A DNA stretch of 64,000 nt from Burkholderia catarinensis (GCF_001883705.2 NZ_MDEQ02000013.1:62001-126000), one strand, 5' to 3'; shown: positions 45,485 to 54,663, counted from the first letter of the stretch. A program made the numbers and translations. Notes: generated from the sequence alone by a model not told the origin.

Positions 45485-45799
45485 ATGTATACGGTTATCG
45501 AAACGGAAGTCTTTCAGCGATATGCCGCAGACATCTGGCACGACGGCGAGCGCGAAGCGTTCATCGACTTGCTCGCTAACCACCCGCTTGCCGGCAACGT
45601 TATTCCCGGCACCGGCGGGCTTCGCAAGATCCGCTGGTCGCGCGCCGGGATGGGCAAGCGCGGCGGTACACGCGTGATCTATTACAACGTGCTCGACGAC
45701 GAATGCCTCTGGCTGCTGATCGTGTACACGAAAGCGAAATTCGACGCGCTGCCGGCGCAGTTTCTCAACCGACTGCGCGAGGAGATTGAAAATGGATAA
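45485..45799 (+). CDS. RelE/HigB-type toxin (probable mRNA interferase)
   Basis: 104 residues. RelE-superfamily pattern: YTVIETEVFQRYAADIW, GTGGLRKIRWSRAGMGKRGG, TRVIYYNVLDDECLWLLIVY and a C-terminal KFDALPAQFLNRLREEI. Members of the HigB2 branch cut ribosome-bound mRNA. Toxin-first order with the HTH antitoxin overlapping by eight bases is the HigBA arrangement. ATG 45485 lies right behind an operator palindrome. Confidence 0.9.
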   Translation: MYTVIETEVFQRYAADIWHDGEREAFIDLLANHPLAGNVIPGTGGLRKIRWSRAGMGKRGGTRVIYYNVLDDECLWLLIVYTKAKFDALPAQFLNRLREEIENG

Positions 45800-46076
45800 G
45801 GAACTCGAACGGTTTCAGGCAGATCTGCTGAAGTCGGTCGGCGACATGAAGGCCCGGCGAGCAGCTCGCGTCACGCGGGTGCGGCCCACCGCTGCCGTGC
45901 TCGCACGCGAGAAAGTCGGCCTGTCGCAAAGCGCATTCGCATCGTTGCTCGGCGTGTCGGTACGCACGTTGCAGGACTGGGAACAAGGCCGCCGCGAACC
46001 GACCGGCGCCGCCCGGACACTGCTACGCGTGGCCATGCTGCACCCGGAAGCATTGCGGGCGTTGCAGGTCGCGTGA
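45792..46076 (+). CDS. HigA-type helix-turn-helix antitoxin
   Basis: 94 residues. The C-terminal half carries an XRE helix-turn-helix, LSQSAFASLLGVSVRTLQDW, followed by EQGRREPTGAARTLL. The N-terminal half likely wraps the toxin. Overlaps the toxin gene, so the two are translationally coupled. Predicted to bind the palindrome upstream of the toxin. Confidence 0.9.
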   Translation: MDKELERFQADLLKSVGDMKARRAARVTRVRPTAAVLAREKVGLSQSAFASLLGVSVRTLQDWEQGRREPTGAARTLLRVAMLHPEALRALQVA

Positions 46077-46168
46077 CGCAGTTCCCGCACAAGGTCGATC
46101 ACGACCGTCCGAGGTCGCCCGACGCCCGCTTTTGTCGATGCGCCCAGGTGGCCCGCCAGCCGCTGGCG

Positions 46169-46498
46169 TCAGAAATCGAGCTGCGCCAGCGTGATGCCGA
46201 GCGCGGCCGCGACCTTCCTGCGCATCGGCTTGCGCAGCTTCTCGCGCTTTTCCCGTTTCGCGTAGTCAGATCGGCCGATGCCGATCCGCCGCGCGACCTC
46301 GGCCCGCGTGAGCCCGAGATACTCGCGCCACGCGCGCGCGGGCGAGCTTCCGTCGAACACGGCGCGCGTCACGACCTCGTGCGGAACCGGGTCGCGCGTG
46401 ACGCGCTGCTGCGCGACGTAGTCGGCGTACGGAATCACGACGAAGGCCGGCGCGCCATCCGGGCCGTTGATGATCTGAACAGGGAGTGATTTGCTCAT
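46169..46498 (-). CDS. Orphan antitoxin-like XRE regulator
   Basis: 109 residues. N-terminus QIINGPDGAPAFVVIPYADY resembles the start of Phd/YefM-type antitoxins. The second half is an XRE helix-turn-helix, LTRAEVARRIGIGRSDYAKR. No toxin gene is adjacent on the same strand. It converges with the HigBA-type pair. It may be a solitary regulator or the survivor of a toxin-antitoxin pair. Confidence 0.78.
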   Translation of the reverse strand: MSKSLPVQIINGPDGAPAFVVIPYADYVAQQRVTRDPVPHEVVTRAVFDGSSPARAWREYLGLTRAEVARRIGIGRSDYAKREKREKLRKPMRRKVAAALGITLAQLDF

Positions 46499-46743
46499 CT
46501 GATGCTCGCCGCCCGCGATGGACGCGGCTATGCGTTGTTTCGGTCGATATGTTCAATCGGCGTTTTCAAGCGAGCTTCGAGCGCGTCGAACCGGATCAGC
46601 GAAAGGTTTCGCCGGATCGGATGCACACGCGATCGAAAAACGTCACACCGATAACCGCCAATCGGCCGGGATCTTACTGCAAACGGGAGAACGATGGTGC
46701 CGATGATGCGGCGAAATTACAGAGAGCCTGAACAGGCATGTTT

Positions 46744-46819
46744 TGGCGCGCCCGGCTGGGATCGAACCAGCAACCCCTGCCTTCGGAGGGCAGTACTCTA
46801 TCCATTGAGCTACGGGCGC
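46744..46819 (-). tRNA. tRNA-Arg (anticodon CCG)
   Basis: 76 bases including encoded CCA. Acceptor GCGCCCG pairs with CGGGCGC, D-arm GCTC-AATGGATA-GAGT, anticodon stem CTGCC/GGCAG around loop CTCCGAA (anticodon CCG), T-arm CTGGTTCGATCCCAG. Reads CGG arginine codons. A TATATT box lies about 22 bases upstream of the 5' end (46841-46846). Confidence 0.95.
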
Positions 46820-46990
46820 GTGAGACAGTGAAGCGACCCCAATATACAGGCCGCCCACGATGGGCAAGACGGCAAGGATACCCGGTTTCCAATGACGCGT
46901 CCACCTTGCCCGCCGAATCCCCGCCGGGCCGCGCCGCGTGCGGGTAAACACGCGCCATCGCACCGCTCGCCGTGATGTAAACGTTCCGTC

Positions 46991-46996
46991 TATAAT
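46991..46996 (+). promoter_or_regulatory. Candidate -10 box of the cytochrome c gene
   Basis: Consensus TATAAT 75 bases upstream of the cytochrome start. No good -35 at normal distance, so only a suggestion. Confidence 0.45.
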
Positions 46997-47071
46997 CGTC
47001 CGGGCTTCATTGGACTGCCATTTTGCCGTTGCACCGCGCTCACAATTCCTATTCATGGAGACGAGGCAAGC

Positions 47072-47968
47072 ATGAGCGAAGCACCCCACCACGAATCCCC
47101 CGTCAAAACTCCCGGGCAGCTGATTGCCGTCATCATCGCGTCGTTCGCGATTCCGATCGTCCTGATCATCCTGCTCGCCAACTATGCGAACCATGCATTC
47201 CGTGCCGGCGCCGGCACGGATGCGCTATCCGACGAGCAGGTCGCCACGCGTATCGCACCGCTCGCCAAGGTCGACGTGAAGGACGCCAACGCGCCACGCA
47301 CGTACAAGACCGGCGAGGAAGTCTACAAGGCCGTCTGCGTGACCTGCCACGGCACGGGCGCCGCCGGCGCGCCGAAGTTCGGCAACAAGGACGACTGGGC
47401 GCCGCGCATCTCGCAAGGCTACGACACGCTGCTGAAGACGGCCCTCGCCGGCAAGGGCGCGATGCCACCGCGCGGCGGCACGAGCCCCGACGACGTCAGC
47501 GACTATGAAATCGCCCGCGCGATCGTCTATATGGCGAACAACGACGGCGCGAACTTCCCCGAACCGGCCGCACCGGCCGCCAACGCAGCGCAGCCCGCCA
47601 GCGGCGCGGCAGGCGCATCGGGCACGGCCGACGCCGCCAGCGCGCAAGTCGCCGCAGCGCAGGCCGCGATCGCCGCGATCCCGAAGGCCGGCGAAACGCC
47701 CGCGGCCGCACCGGCCAGCGCCGATGCGGCAACGGCCGGCAAGGCGCTGTACACGTCGACCTGCCAGGCCTGCCACGCGGCGGGCGTGCTCGGCGCGCCG
47801 AAATTCGGCAGCAAGGAAGACTGGGCGCCGCGCCTGAAGGACTCGATGGATACGGTCTACAACTACGCGCTGCACGGCAAGGGCGCGATGCCGCCGAAGG
47901 GCGGGTCGAGCGCGTCGGATGCCGACGTGAAGGCAGCCGTCGACTACATGGTCAACGCGTCGAAGTAA
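47072..47968 (+). CDS. Diheme c-type cytochrome, membrane anchored
   Basis: 298 residues. One N-terminal uncleaved membrane helix (about 15-40), then two cytochrome c domains, each with CxxCH (VCVTCHGTGAAGAPKFG at about 88 and TCQACHAAGVLGAPKFG at about 230). Each also has a matching Met ligand in KGAMPPRGG and KGAMPPKGG. The two domains look like an internal duplication, joined by an Ala-rich linker (about 155-210). A periplasmic electron carrier of the cytochrome c5 type, likely feeding a terminal oxidase. ATG 47072 has GGAGACGAGGCAAGC upstream. Confidence 0.93.
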   Translation: MSEAPHHESPVKTPGQLIAVIIASFAIPIVLIILLANYANHAFRAGAGTDALSDEQVATRIAPLAKVDVKDANAPRTYKTGEEVYKAVCVTCHGTGAAGAPKFGNKDDWAPRISQGYDTLLKTALAGKGAMPPRGGTSPDDVSDYEIARAIVYMANNDGANFPEPAAPAANAAQPASGAAGASGTADAASAQVAAAQAAIAAIPKAGETPAAAPASADAATAGKALYTSTCQACHAAGVLGAPKFGSKEDWAPRLKDSMDTVYNYALHGKGAMPPKGGSSASDADVKAAVDYMVNASK

Positions 47969-47984
47969 TCACACCCGGCCATCA

Positions 47985-48026
47985 GAAAAAACCCCCGCGG
48001 CGCAGGCGCATCGCGGGGGTTTTGTT
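47985..48026. terminator. Bidirectional terminator between cytochrome c and rep
   Basis: CCCCCGCG (47992-47999) pairs with CGCGGGGG (48012-48019). A-run on the left and TTTTGTTTT on the right suit both converging genes. Confidence 0.9.
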
Positions 48027-48075
48027 TTGCCGGATTACCGAACCGCCGGAACGCCGCGCGCCCGACGGCGCCGCG

Positions 48076-50163
48076 TCACTTCTGCAGCAACGCCTTCAGG
48101 CTCGCGAGCCGGTCCTTCGGCGACATCGGTGCCTCTTCCGGCGTGGGCGGCGGCGCTTCGTCGAGCCCCATCTCGGGGATGAAGCGCGACGGCTCGCACA
48201 CGACCGTCTCGCGCGCCCGCTTGCGCTTCTTGCACCAGTTCAGATGCAGGCTGCGCTGCGCGCGCGTGATCGCGACGTACATCAGCCGGCGCTCCTCCTC
48301 GATCCGCTCGCTGTCGATCGGGCCGTCGTCCTCGCTGCCGCCGCGGTGCGGCATGATGCCTTCCTCGACGCCGACCAGGAACACGTGCGGATACTCGAGC
48401 CCCTTCGACGCATGGACGGTCGACAGCCGCACGGCATCCGGATCCTCGTCCTTGCCCTCGAGCATCGACATCAGCGCGACCGTCTGGATCAGGCCGAGCA
48501 GGTTCTTGCCCGTATCGGCAAGCCCGTCCGCGTTGTGGAAGCCTTCCGCCTCGCCATCGACGGCGGCCGTCTCGGGCTTGGTGCCCTTGCGCTTCAGCCA
48601 TTCGAGGAACTCCAGCACGTTCTGCCACTTCGACTGCGCCTGCCGCTCGTCGAACGCGTCGTACAGGTACGCCTCGTAGTGGATCGCCTCCATCATGTCG
48701 TCGAGCACGACGGTCGCGGGCTCCTTGTCCGCACGGTCGGTCAGGCGCTGGATGAAGTCGCAGAACATCCGCAGCGGCTCGACCTGGCGCGCCGACAGCC
48801 GCGCCTCGATCCCGCCCATGTACACGGCCTCGAACAGCGACACCTTCGCCTGGCCCGCGAACGAGCCGAGCGCTTCGAGCGTCGTGTTGCCGATCCCGCG
48901 ACGCGGCGTCGTGACCGCGCGGATGAACGCGGGATCGTCGTCGGCGTTCGCGATCAGCCGCAGGTACGCGCACAAGTCCTTGATCTCGGCCTTGTCGAAG
49001 AACGACTGGCCGCCCGACAGCACGTACGGGATCCGCTCGCGCCGCAGCACCTGCTCGAAAATCCGCGCCTGGAAGTTGCCGCGGTACAGGATCGCGTAGT
49101 CGCGGAACTGCGCGCGCCGCTCGAACTTGTGCGCGGACAGGCGGAACACGACCGATTCGGCTTCGTGCTCCTCGTCGTTGCACGGCGTGACGGTGATCGA
49201 ATCGCCCATCCCGTGCTCGGACCACAGCTTCTTCTCGAACAGTTTCGGATTGTTCGCGATCACGTTGTTCGCGGCGGTGAGAATGCGTACCGTCGACCGG
49301 TAGTTCTGTTCGAGCTTGACCAGGTGCAGCTTCGGGAAATCCTTGCCGAGCTGCGCGAGGTTCTCGAGCGTCGCGCCGCGCCAGCCGTAGATCGCCTGGT
49401 CGTCGTCGCCGACCGCCGTGAACGCGGCGCGCGGGCCCGCGAGCTGCTTCAGCAGCTCGTACTGGCACGCGTTGGTGTCCTGGTACTCGTCGATCAGCAG
49501 GTAGCGCAGCTTGTTCTGCCAGCGGTCGCGCACCTGCTCGTTCTTCGCGAACAGCTCGGCGGGCAGGCGGATCAGGTCGTCGAAGTCGACCGCCTGGTAC
49601 GCATGCAGCGTCGCGACGTAGTTGCGGTAGACCAGCGCGGCCTGGTGCTCGTCCTCGTTGGCCGCGATCGCCATCGCCTCATCGGGCATGATCAGGCCGT
49701 TCTTCCACAGCGAGATGATGCTCTGGATCTTGCGGATCAGCCCCTTGTCGGTCGTGCCGAGCTGCTCCTGGATCATCCCGAAGCAATCGTCCGAATCCAT
49801 GATCGAGAACTGCGGCTTCAGGCCGACGTGCTCGGCCTCCTGGCGCAGGATCTGCACGCCCAGCGAGTGGAACGTGCAGACGGTGAGCTGGTTGACGGGC
49901 ACCTTGCGGCCTTCCTTGCCGGGCGTGGTGAGCGTCTTGCCCTCGAGCAGCTTCGACACGCGCTCGCGCATTTCGGCGGCCGCCTTGTTCGTGAACGTGA
50001 CGGCGGCGATGTGGCGCGGCTCGAAGCCTTTCGCTTCGATCAGGTGCGCGATCTTCTGCGTGATCACGCGGGTCTTGCCGCTGCCCGCGCCGGCGAGCAC
50101 GAGACAGGGACCGTCGAGGTAGCGCACCGCTTCGTTCTGGGCGGGATTAAGGCCTGCGGACAT
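48076..50163 (-). CDS. rep: ATP-dependent DNA helicase Rep (UvrD/PcrA superfamily 1A)
   Basis: 695 residues. Motif I LVLAGAGSGKTRVITQKI, Ia AAVTFTNKAAAEMRERV, II YLLIDEYQDTNACQYELL, III AVGDDDQAIYGWRGA, IV KLEQNYRSTVRIL, V STVHASKGLEYPHVF, VI RRLMYVAITRAQRSLHL. Translocates 3' to 5' on single-stranded DNA and helps forks pass bound proteins. Similarity favours Rep over UvrD, because the C-terminal extension is short. ATG 50163 gives MSAGLNPAQNEAVRYL, the usual start. Confidence 0.95.
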   Translation of the reverse strand: MSAGLNPAQNEAVRYLDGPCLVLAGAGSGKTRVITQKIAHLIEAKGFEPRHIAAVTFTNKAAAEMRERVSKLLEGKTLTTPGKEGRKVPVNQLTVCTFHSLGVQILRQEAEHVGLKPQFSIMDSDDCFGMIQEQLGTTDKGLIRKIQSIISLWKNGLIMPDEAMAIAANEDEHQAALVYRNYVATLHAYQAVDFDDLIRLPAELFAKNEQVRDRWQNKLRYLLIDEYQDTNACQYELLKQLAGPRAAFTAVGDDDQAIYGWRGATLENLAQLGKDFPKLHLVKLEQNYRSTVRILTAANNVIANNPKLFEKKLWSEHGMGDSITVTPCNDEEHEAESVVFRLSAHKFERRAQFRDYAILYRGNFQARIFEQVLRRERIPYVLSGGQSFFDKAEIKDLCAYLRLIANADDDPAFIRAVTTPRRGIGNTTLEALGSFAGQAKVSLFEAVYMGGIEARLSARQVEPLRMFCDFIQRLTDRADKEPATVVLDDMMEAIHYEAYLYDAFDERQAQSKWQNVLEFLEWLKRKGTKPETAAVDGEAEGFHNADGLADTGKNLLGLIQTVALMSMLEGKDEDPDAVRLSTVHASKGLEYPHVFLVGVEEGIMPHRGGSEDDGPIDSERIEEERRLMYVAITRAQRSLHLNWCKKRKRARETVVCEPSRFIPEMGLDEAPPPTPEEAPMSPKDRLASLKALLQK

Positions 50164-50300
50164 GATGGCGGATGGTGTTGCGGTTGACGGCGAAACGCCG
50201 GGAGGATGCCGTGCGCGGCAGGCTGGCGAAGCAGGCGGACGCGTGGGCAGGACGCGCATGTTAACACGTCGGCGGCGCGCATTTCGGGAGCGCCGCCGGA

Positions 50301-50359
50301 CGGGGCCGCGCGGGCGGATTGGCCGGCCGCGCCCTGTCCGTGCGGCCAATCCGGCCCCG
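50301..50359. repeat. Nested inverted repeat between rep and the GDSL gene
   Basis: Perfect 11-base arms CGGATTGGCCG (50315-50325) and CGGCCAATCCG (50343-50353), with outer CGGGGCC (50301-50307) and GGCCCCG (50353-50359). It lies in the divergent promoter region and may be an operator pair or a strong hairpin. Confidence 0.65.
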
Positions 50360-50440
50360 TTCGCGCTCCGATCGGCCACAATATGCCCTCCCCGGCGCCA
50401 CTGCGCGCCGGCCCGCCTGAACCGCCACCGGATCGACCTC

Positions 50441-51148
50441 ATGGGATACCCGCTCGCCACCGCCGCCCTCGGCCCGCTGCTGTTCGCGCAGGGGCGCTAC
50501 GTGCGCCGCGTCACGCCGCGGCTGCCCGAGGCGGCCGGCCCGCGCGACGGCGTTGCCGGCGACGGGCCGCCGCTGCGCGTGCTGGTGGTCGGCGATTCGG
50601 CCGCCGCGGGCGTCGGCGTCGCGACGCAGCGCGACGCGCTGTCCGGGCAACTGGCGCGTGCGCTGGCGGCCACGCACCGTGTGAGCTGGAAACTGCTCGC
50701 GCGCACGGGCCTGACCACGCAGGAGCTCGTCGACTGGCTCGCCGCCGAGCCGGCCGAGCCGTTCGACGTGGCCGTGACGTCGCTCGGCGTCAACGACGTG
50801 ACGGGCGGCGTGCCGCCGGCCCGCTGGCAGGCGCAGCAGGCCGAGCTCGTCAGGCTGCTCGCCGCGCGCTTCCGGGTCGGGCACACGATCCTGTCGGCGG
50901 TACCGCCGATGGAGCGCTTCCCGGCGCTGCCGCAGCCGCTCGCGTGGTATCTCGGGCTGCGCGCGAAGCGGCTCAATACGACGCTCGCCGGCTGGGCCGC
51001 CACGCAGCCGCACTGCACGTTCCTGCGGGTCGACCTGCCGCTCGAGCGCCACCTGATGGCCGCCGACGGCTTCCACCCCGGCGAGGCCGCATGCGGCGTG
51101 TGGGCCGCGCAGGTCGCCGCCGCCGTGCTGCAGCGGGCGGCCGCATGA
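50441..51148 (+). CDS. SGNH/GDSL-type esterase/lipase
   Basis: 235 residues. Block I RVLVVGDSAAAGVGV (nucleophile Ser), block III SLGVNDVTGG, and the C-terminal block V ADGFHPGEAA with the catalytic Asp-His. An N-terminal hydrophobic stretch (LATAALGPLLFAQGRY) could be a signal anchor. Hydrolyses an ester, probably a lipid or acylated sugar. Substrate unknown. ATG 50441 chosen because upstream extension is low-complexity. Confidence 0.88.
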   Translation: MGYPLATAALGPLLFAQGRYVRRVTPRLPEAAGPRDGVAGDGPPLRVLVVGDSAAAGVGVATQRDALSGQLARALAATHRVSWKLLARTGLTTQELVDWLAAEPAEPFDVAVTSLGVNDVTGGVPPARWQAQQAELVRLLAARFRVGHTILSAVPPMERFPALPQPLAWYLGLRAKRLNTTLAGWAATQPHCTFLRVDLPLERHLMAADGFHPGEAACGVWAAQVAAAVLQRAAA

Positions 51149-51381
51149 CGCGGCACGACGCCCGCGCGCCGGCCGTTCACCATGAGGCCCGGCACGCAAT
51201 CACGCGCGCACGGCCCGCGGGCCTGCGCAAAATGCCGGCTGCCTTTGCGCACACGCCGCGTCATCCCGTGCGTTTCGCCCGACGCGCCGGTGCAAGCCGC
51301 GGCGCCATGCCAAAATAGCCGGTCGTCTTCGCGCCGTCTCGGCGCGCCATCCTTTAGTTTCCTTCGCAACCAGGGATTGCC

Positions 51382-52434
51382 ATGTCGTCATTGCTCAGGA
51401 TTGGTTTGATGGGTTTCGGTTTCGCCGGCGCGACGTTCCACGCGCCCGTGATCGCCACGAGCGGCCGCACCGAAGTCGCCGCGATCGCGACGGGTCAGCC
51501 CGATCGCGCGCAAGCGGCGTATCCGCACGCGCGCGTCGTTCCCGACCTCGACACGCTGCTCGGCCTCGACGACATCGAGTGCGTGGTGATCGCCACGCCG
51601 AACGACACGCACTTCACGCTCGCGCGCCAGGTGCTCGAAGCCGGCCGTCACGTGGTCGTCGACAAGCCCGTCACGCTCACCGCCGACGAGGCGCTCGCGC
51701 TCGCGCGGCTCGCGAACGCGCGCAGCCGGCTGTTCGCGCCGTTCCACAACCGCCGCTGGGACGGCGATTTCCTCACCGTGCGCCGCATCGTGGAATCGGG
51801 CGAGCTTGGCCGGCTCACGTATTTCGCGTCGCACTTCGACCGCTTCCGGCCGACGCCGCGTACGCGCTGGCGCGAGGAGCCCGCCCGCGGCGGCGGCCTG
51901 CTGCTCGACCTCGGCCCGCACCTGATCGACCAGGCGCTCGCGCTGTTCGGCTTGCCGGAAACGGTCGCCGCGACCGTCAAGACGCGCCGTGACAACGGCA
52001 CGGCGCCCGATTTCGTGCACCTGCTGCTCGGCTATCCGGACAAGGATGTCGCGCTGCATGCGAGCGCGCTGGCGGCGATCGAACCCGCGCGCTTCACGCT
52101 GCACGGCACGCGCGGCAGCTACCAGAAGTTCGGGCTGGACACGCAGGAGGACCAGCTCAAGGCCGGCCTCACCGCCGACGATGTCGAATTCGGCGGCGGC
52201 AACCCGCCCGGCCTGTTGCGCGTGCTCGACGGCGACCTCGAAGTCGAGCGCCCGGTGCCGACGCTCGACGGCCAGTACGCGGAGTTCTACCGCACGCTCG
52301 CCGCATCGATCCGCGACGGCGCGCCGTTCCCCGTCACCGCGCAGGACGCCGTCGACGTGATGACGATCATCGAGCTCGCCGCGCAGAGCGAGCACGACGG
52401 CCGCCGGCTGCCGTTCGTGCGCCGTACGGTGTGA
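51382..52434 (+). CDS. Gfo/Idh/MocA family oxidoreductase
   Basis: 350 residues. N-terminal Rossmann domain starting IGLMGFGFAGATFHAPVI, ATPNDTHFTLARQVLEAG, the catalytic-Lys motif VVDKPVTL (about residue 97), then FHNRRWDGDFLTVRRIV and GGGLLLDLGPHLIDQAL of the C-terminal substrate domain. Closest in pattern to YdgJ-like dehydrogenases acting on sugars or polyols. ATG 51382 with AGGGATTGCC upstream. Single gene. Confidence 0.93.
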   Translation: MSSLLRIGLMGFGFAGATFHAPVIATSGRTEVAAIATGQPDRAQAAYPHARVVPDLDTLLGLDDIECVVIATPNDTHFTLARQVLEAGRHVVVDKPVTLTADEALALARLANARSRLFAPFHNRRWDGDFLTVRRIVESGELGRLTYFASHFDRFRPTPRTRWREEPARGGGLLLDLGPHLIDQALALFGLPETVAATVKTRRDNGTAPDFVHLLLGYPDKDVALHASALAAIEPARFTLHGTRGSYQKFGLDTQEDQLKAGLTADDVEFGGGNPPGLLRVLDGDLEVERPVPTLDGQYAEFYRTLAASIRDGAPFPVTAQDAVDVMTIIELAAQSEHDGRRLPFVRRTV

Positions 52435-52591
52435 CACCGCGCGCCAGCCGGTTGCGGCCGGCCACGCGCGTGCGCGTGGAGCAGCCGGAACATTCGGTTA
52501 CAAATGCCGGGGGAACGAAAGTCAGCGTCAGACCGGTCTGATGCGTTTCTCAAAAAAGTCGATCCGACACCAATCCGTCAGGAGAATGTTG

Positions 52592-52954
52592 ATGCAACGG
52601 TTGATTCGCGCAGCAGTGTGCTGCGTCCTGGTTTCCTCGCTTGCGGCCTGTATCGTGCAGCCGCAGCAGCCGGTCCGCCCGGCCCCCCCGCCGCGGCCGA
52701 ATCCGCAGGTCGTCGCGAACGAGCGGATGCAGCAGATCCAGGGCCGGATCGGCAACCTGCACAGCCGCATCGATGCGCGCGTGAATGGCGGCTATTACCC
52801 GCCGCCGTACGGCGCACAGCTTCACCACCGCCTCGACGTGATCCGCCAGGAAGCGAACGACATGGCCGCGCAGCACAGCGGCGGCCTGTCCGGCGACGAG
52901 CAGCGCGTGCTGAACCAGGAACTCGACACGGCCGCGCGCGCGATCGGCGAGTAA
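52592..52954 (+). CDS. Small lipoprotein, function unknown
   Basis: 120 residues. Signal peptide with lipobox SSLAAC (Cys about residue 20), followed by a Pro-rich spacer (PAPPPRPNPQ) and a helical domain with ERMQQIQGRIGNLHSRID and LHHRLDVIRQEANDMAA. Likely periplasmic or outer-membrane facing. ATG 52592 chosen because AGGAG sits seven bases upstream. Earlier in-frame ATGs overlap that site. Confidence 0.85.
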   Translation: MQRLIRAAVCCVLVSSLAACIVQPQQPVRPAPPPRPNPQVVANERMQQIQGRIGNLHSRIDARVNGGYYPPPYGAQLHHRLDVIRQEANDMAAQHSGGLSGDEQRVLNQELDTAARAIGE

Positions 52955-52981
52955 CGCACCGGCGCCCGCCGGAGCGGAAAA

Positions 52982-53006
52982 AGCGGCGGCACCGGTTGCC
53001 GCCGCT
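52982..53006 (+). terminator. Hairpin after the small lipoprotein gene
   Basis: AGCGGCGGC (52982-52990) and GCCGCCGCT (52998-53006) with a seven-base loop. Followed by TGTCG, without a strong T-run. Confidence 0.6.
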
Positions 53007-53035
53007 TGTCGCGAAGCGACATTCTTTTGCTCAAA

Positions 53036-53064
53036 TTGACAATGCCTACCCGCTCGCGTACAGT
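53036..53064 (+). promoter_or_regulatory. Sigma-70 promoter of the gcv operon
   Basis: Consensus -35 TTGACA (53036-53041), 17-base spacer, TACAGT (53059-53064). Predicted start near 53071, exactly where the glycine riboswitch begins. Confidence 0.85.
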
Positions 53065-53070
53065 CGCCCG

Positions 53071-53340
53071 CACGCGTCGGGAGAGCGTGTGACCGTGTTG
53101 TTTCAGCACCGGTTGCGCCGCCGAAGGGGCACACCCGCAAACTCTCAGGCAAAAGGACCGACCGCGTCGGGGAATCCCGTCCGCGCATAGCGCGGGCCAC
53201 ACTCTCCCCGCACTCTGGAGAGCGGCAGTAGCTCGCTGCGCACATGCTGCGCGGGCAAGCTGCCCACCGAAGGGGCGCGCGTTCGCCGGGCTTTGCCCGC
53301 AGCAACGCAATCTCTCAGGTATCGAGGACAGAGGGGCATG
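53071..53340 (+). promoter_or_regulatory. Tandem glycine riboswitch
   Basis: Two consecutive aptamers. The first (about 53074-53170) has CGTCGGGAGAGCG, CGCCGAAGGGGCACACC and AACTCTCAGGCAAAAGGACC. The second (about 53211-53336) repeats the core as CTCTGGAGAGCGGCAG, CACCGAAGGGGCGCGC and ATCTCTCAGGTATCGAGGAC. GGAGAG, CCGAAGGGGC and CTCTCAGG are the conserved glycine-aptamer blocks. Glycine binding is known to activate gcv expression. About 90 bases lie between the element and the gcvT start. Confidence 0.96.
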
Positions 53341-53429
53341 TACCGGATCGCTTGCAGGCCATTCATTGGCCGCGGCGGTCGGCACATGGCCGTTCTGATC
53401 CGCGCGCAAGCGCCTTGCCTGAGGCCTCG

Positions 53430-54548
53430 ATGACTGCACTGAATCACACCCCGCTCAACGCCGCGCACCGCGCGCTCAATGCCCGCATGGTCGACTTCGG
53501 CGGCTGGGACATGCCCGTCAACTACGGCTCGCAGATCGAAGAACACGAAGCCGTGCGCACCGACGCCGGCATGTTCGACGTGTCGCACATGTGCGTCGTC
53601 GATTTCACCGGCAGCCGCGTGCGCGCGTTCTTCGAGCACGCGATCGCGAACAACGTCGGCAAGCTCAAGACGCCCGGCAAGGCGCTCTACTCGTGCCTGC
53701 TCAATCCGCAGGGCGGCGTCATCGACGACCTGATCGTCTATTACTTCACCGAAGAATTCTTCCGCGTCGTCGTCAACGCCGGCACGGCCGAGAAAGACAT
53801 CGCGTGGTTCAACCAGCTGAACGAGCAAGGCGGCTACGGCGTCACGATCGCGCCGCGCCGCGATTTCGCGATCGTCGCCGTACAGGGCCCGAACGCCCGC
53901 GAAAAGGCCTGGGCGACGGTGCCCGCCGCGCGCGCCGCCACCAGCGAGCTGAAGCCGTTCAACGCCGCGCAGGTCGCCGGCACGCCGTTCGGCGATCTCA
54001 CCATCGCGCGCACCGGCTATACCGGTGAAGACGGCTTCGAGGTAATCGTCCCGGCCGTGCACGTCGAGGCGCTGTGGAACGCACTGCAGCAAAACGGCGT
54101 GCGCCCGTGCGGGCTCGGCGCGCGCGACACGCTGCGCCTCGAGGCCGGCATGAACCTGTACGGCCAGGACATGGACGACACCGTGTCGCCGCTCGACGCG
54201 GGCCTCGCGTGGACGGTCGACCTCACCGCGCCGCGCGACTTCGTCGGCCGCGCCGCACTTGAAGCAAACGGCACCCGCGCCGCGTTCGTCGGCCTGATCC
54301 TGCAGAAGGAAAACGGCAAGGCGGGCGGCGTGCTGCGCGCGCACCAGAAAGTCGTCACGCCGCACGGCGAAGGCGAGATCACGAGCGGCACGTTCTCGCC
54401 GTCGATGCAGGAATCGATCGCGTTCGCGCGCGTGCCGGCGGCCGTCCAGGTCGGCGACACGATCCAGGTGCAAATTCGAGACAAGAATCTTCCCGCGCGC
54501 GTGGTAAAACTGCCGTTCGTGCGCAACGGCAAGGTCCTCGCTGCGTAA
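53430..54548 (+). CDS. gcvT: Glycine cleavage system T protein (aminomethyltransferase)
   Basis: 372 residues. [20 protein letters not shown] near the N-terminus, [32 protein letters not shown] (about residue 195) and [18 protein letters not shown] are GcvT signatures. Releases ammonia from H-protein-bound aminomethyl and passes the carbon to tetrahydrofolate. ATG 53430 follows TGAGGCCTCG. The frame open upstream belongs to the riboswitch leader. Confidence 0.98.
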   Translation: MTALNHTPLNAAHRALNARMVDFGGWDMPVNYGSQIEEHEAVRTDAGMFDVSHMCVVDFTGSRVRAFFEHAIANNVGKLKTPGKALYSCLLNPQGGVIDDLIVYYFTEEFFRVVVNAGTAEKDIAWFNQLNEQGGYGVTIAPRRDFAIVAVQGPNAREKAWATVPAARAATSELKPFNAAQVAGTPFGDLTIARTGYTGEDGFEVIVPAVHVEALWNALQQNGVRPCGLGARDTLRLEAGMNLYGQDMDDTVSPLDAGLAWTVDLTAPRDFVGRAALEANGTRAAFVGLILQKENGKAGGVLRAHQKVVTPHGEGEITSGTFSPSMQESIAFARVPAAVQVGDTIQVQIRDKNLPARVVKLPFVRNGKVLAA

Positions 54549-54663
54549 CGGCCGGGGGGCCGCCTCCCGGGAAGCCGGGAAATGGCGCCCGGCGAAACCA
54601 CACCCGGCGCGCCCCGGCGGCGCGCCAGCAGAACGAACCACCTCTTTTATCCAGGAGCATCCG

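Noticed and set aside
46744..46819. Integration site at tRNA-Arg
   Set aside because: No integrase and no second copy of the tRNA 3' end could be found in the window, although accessory toxin-antitoxin genes lie nearby.
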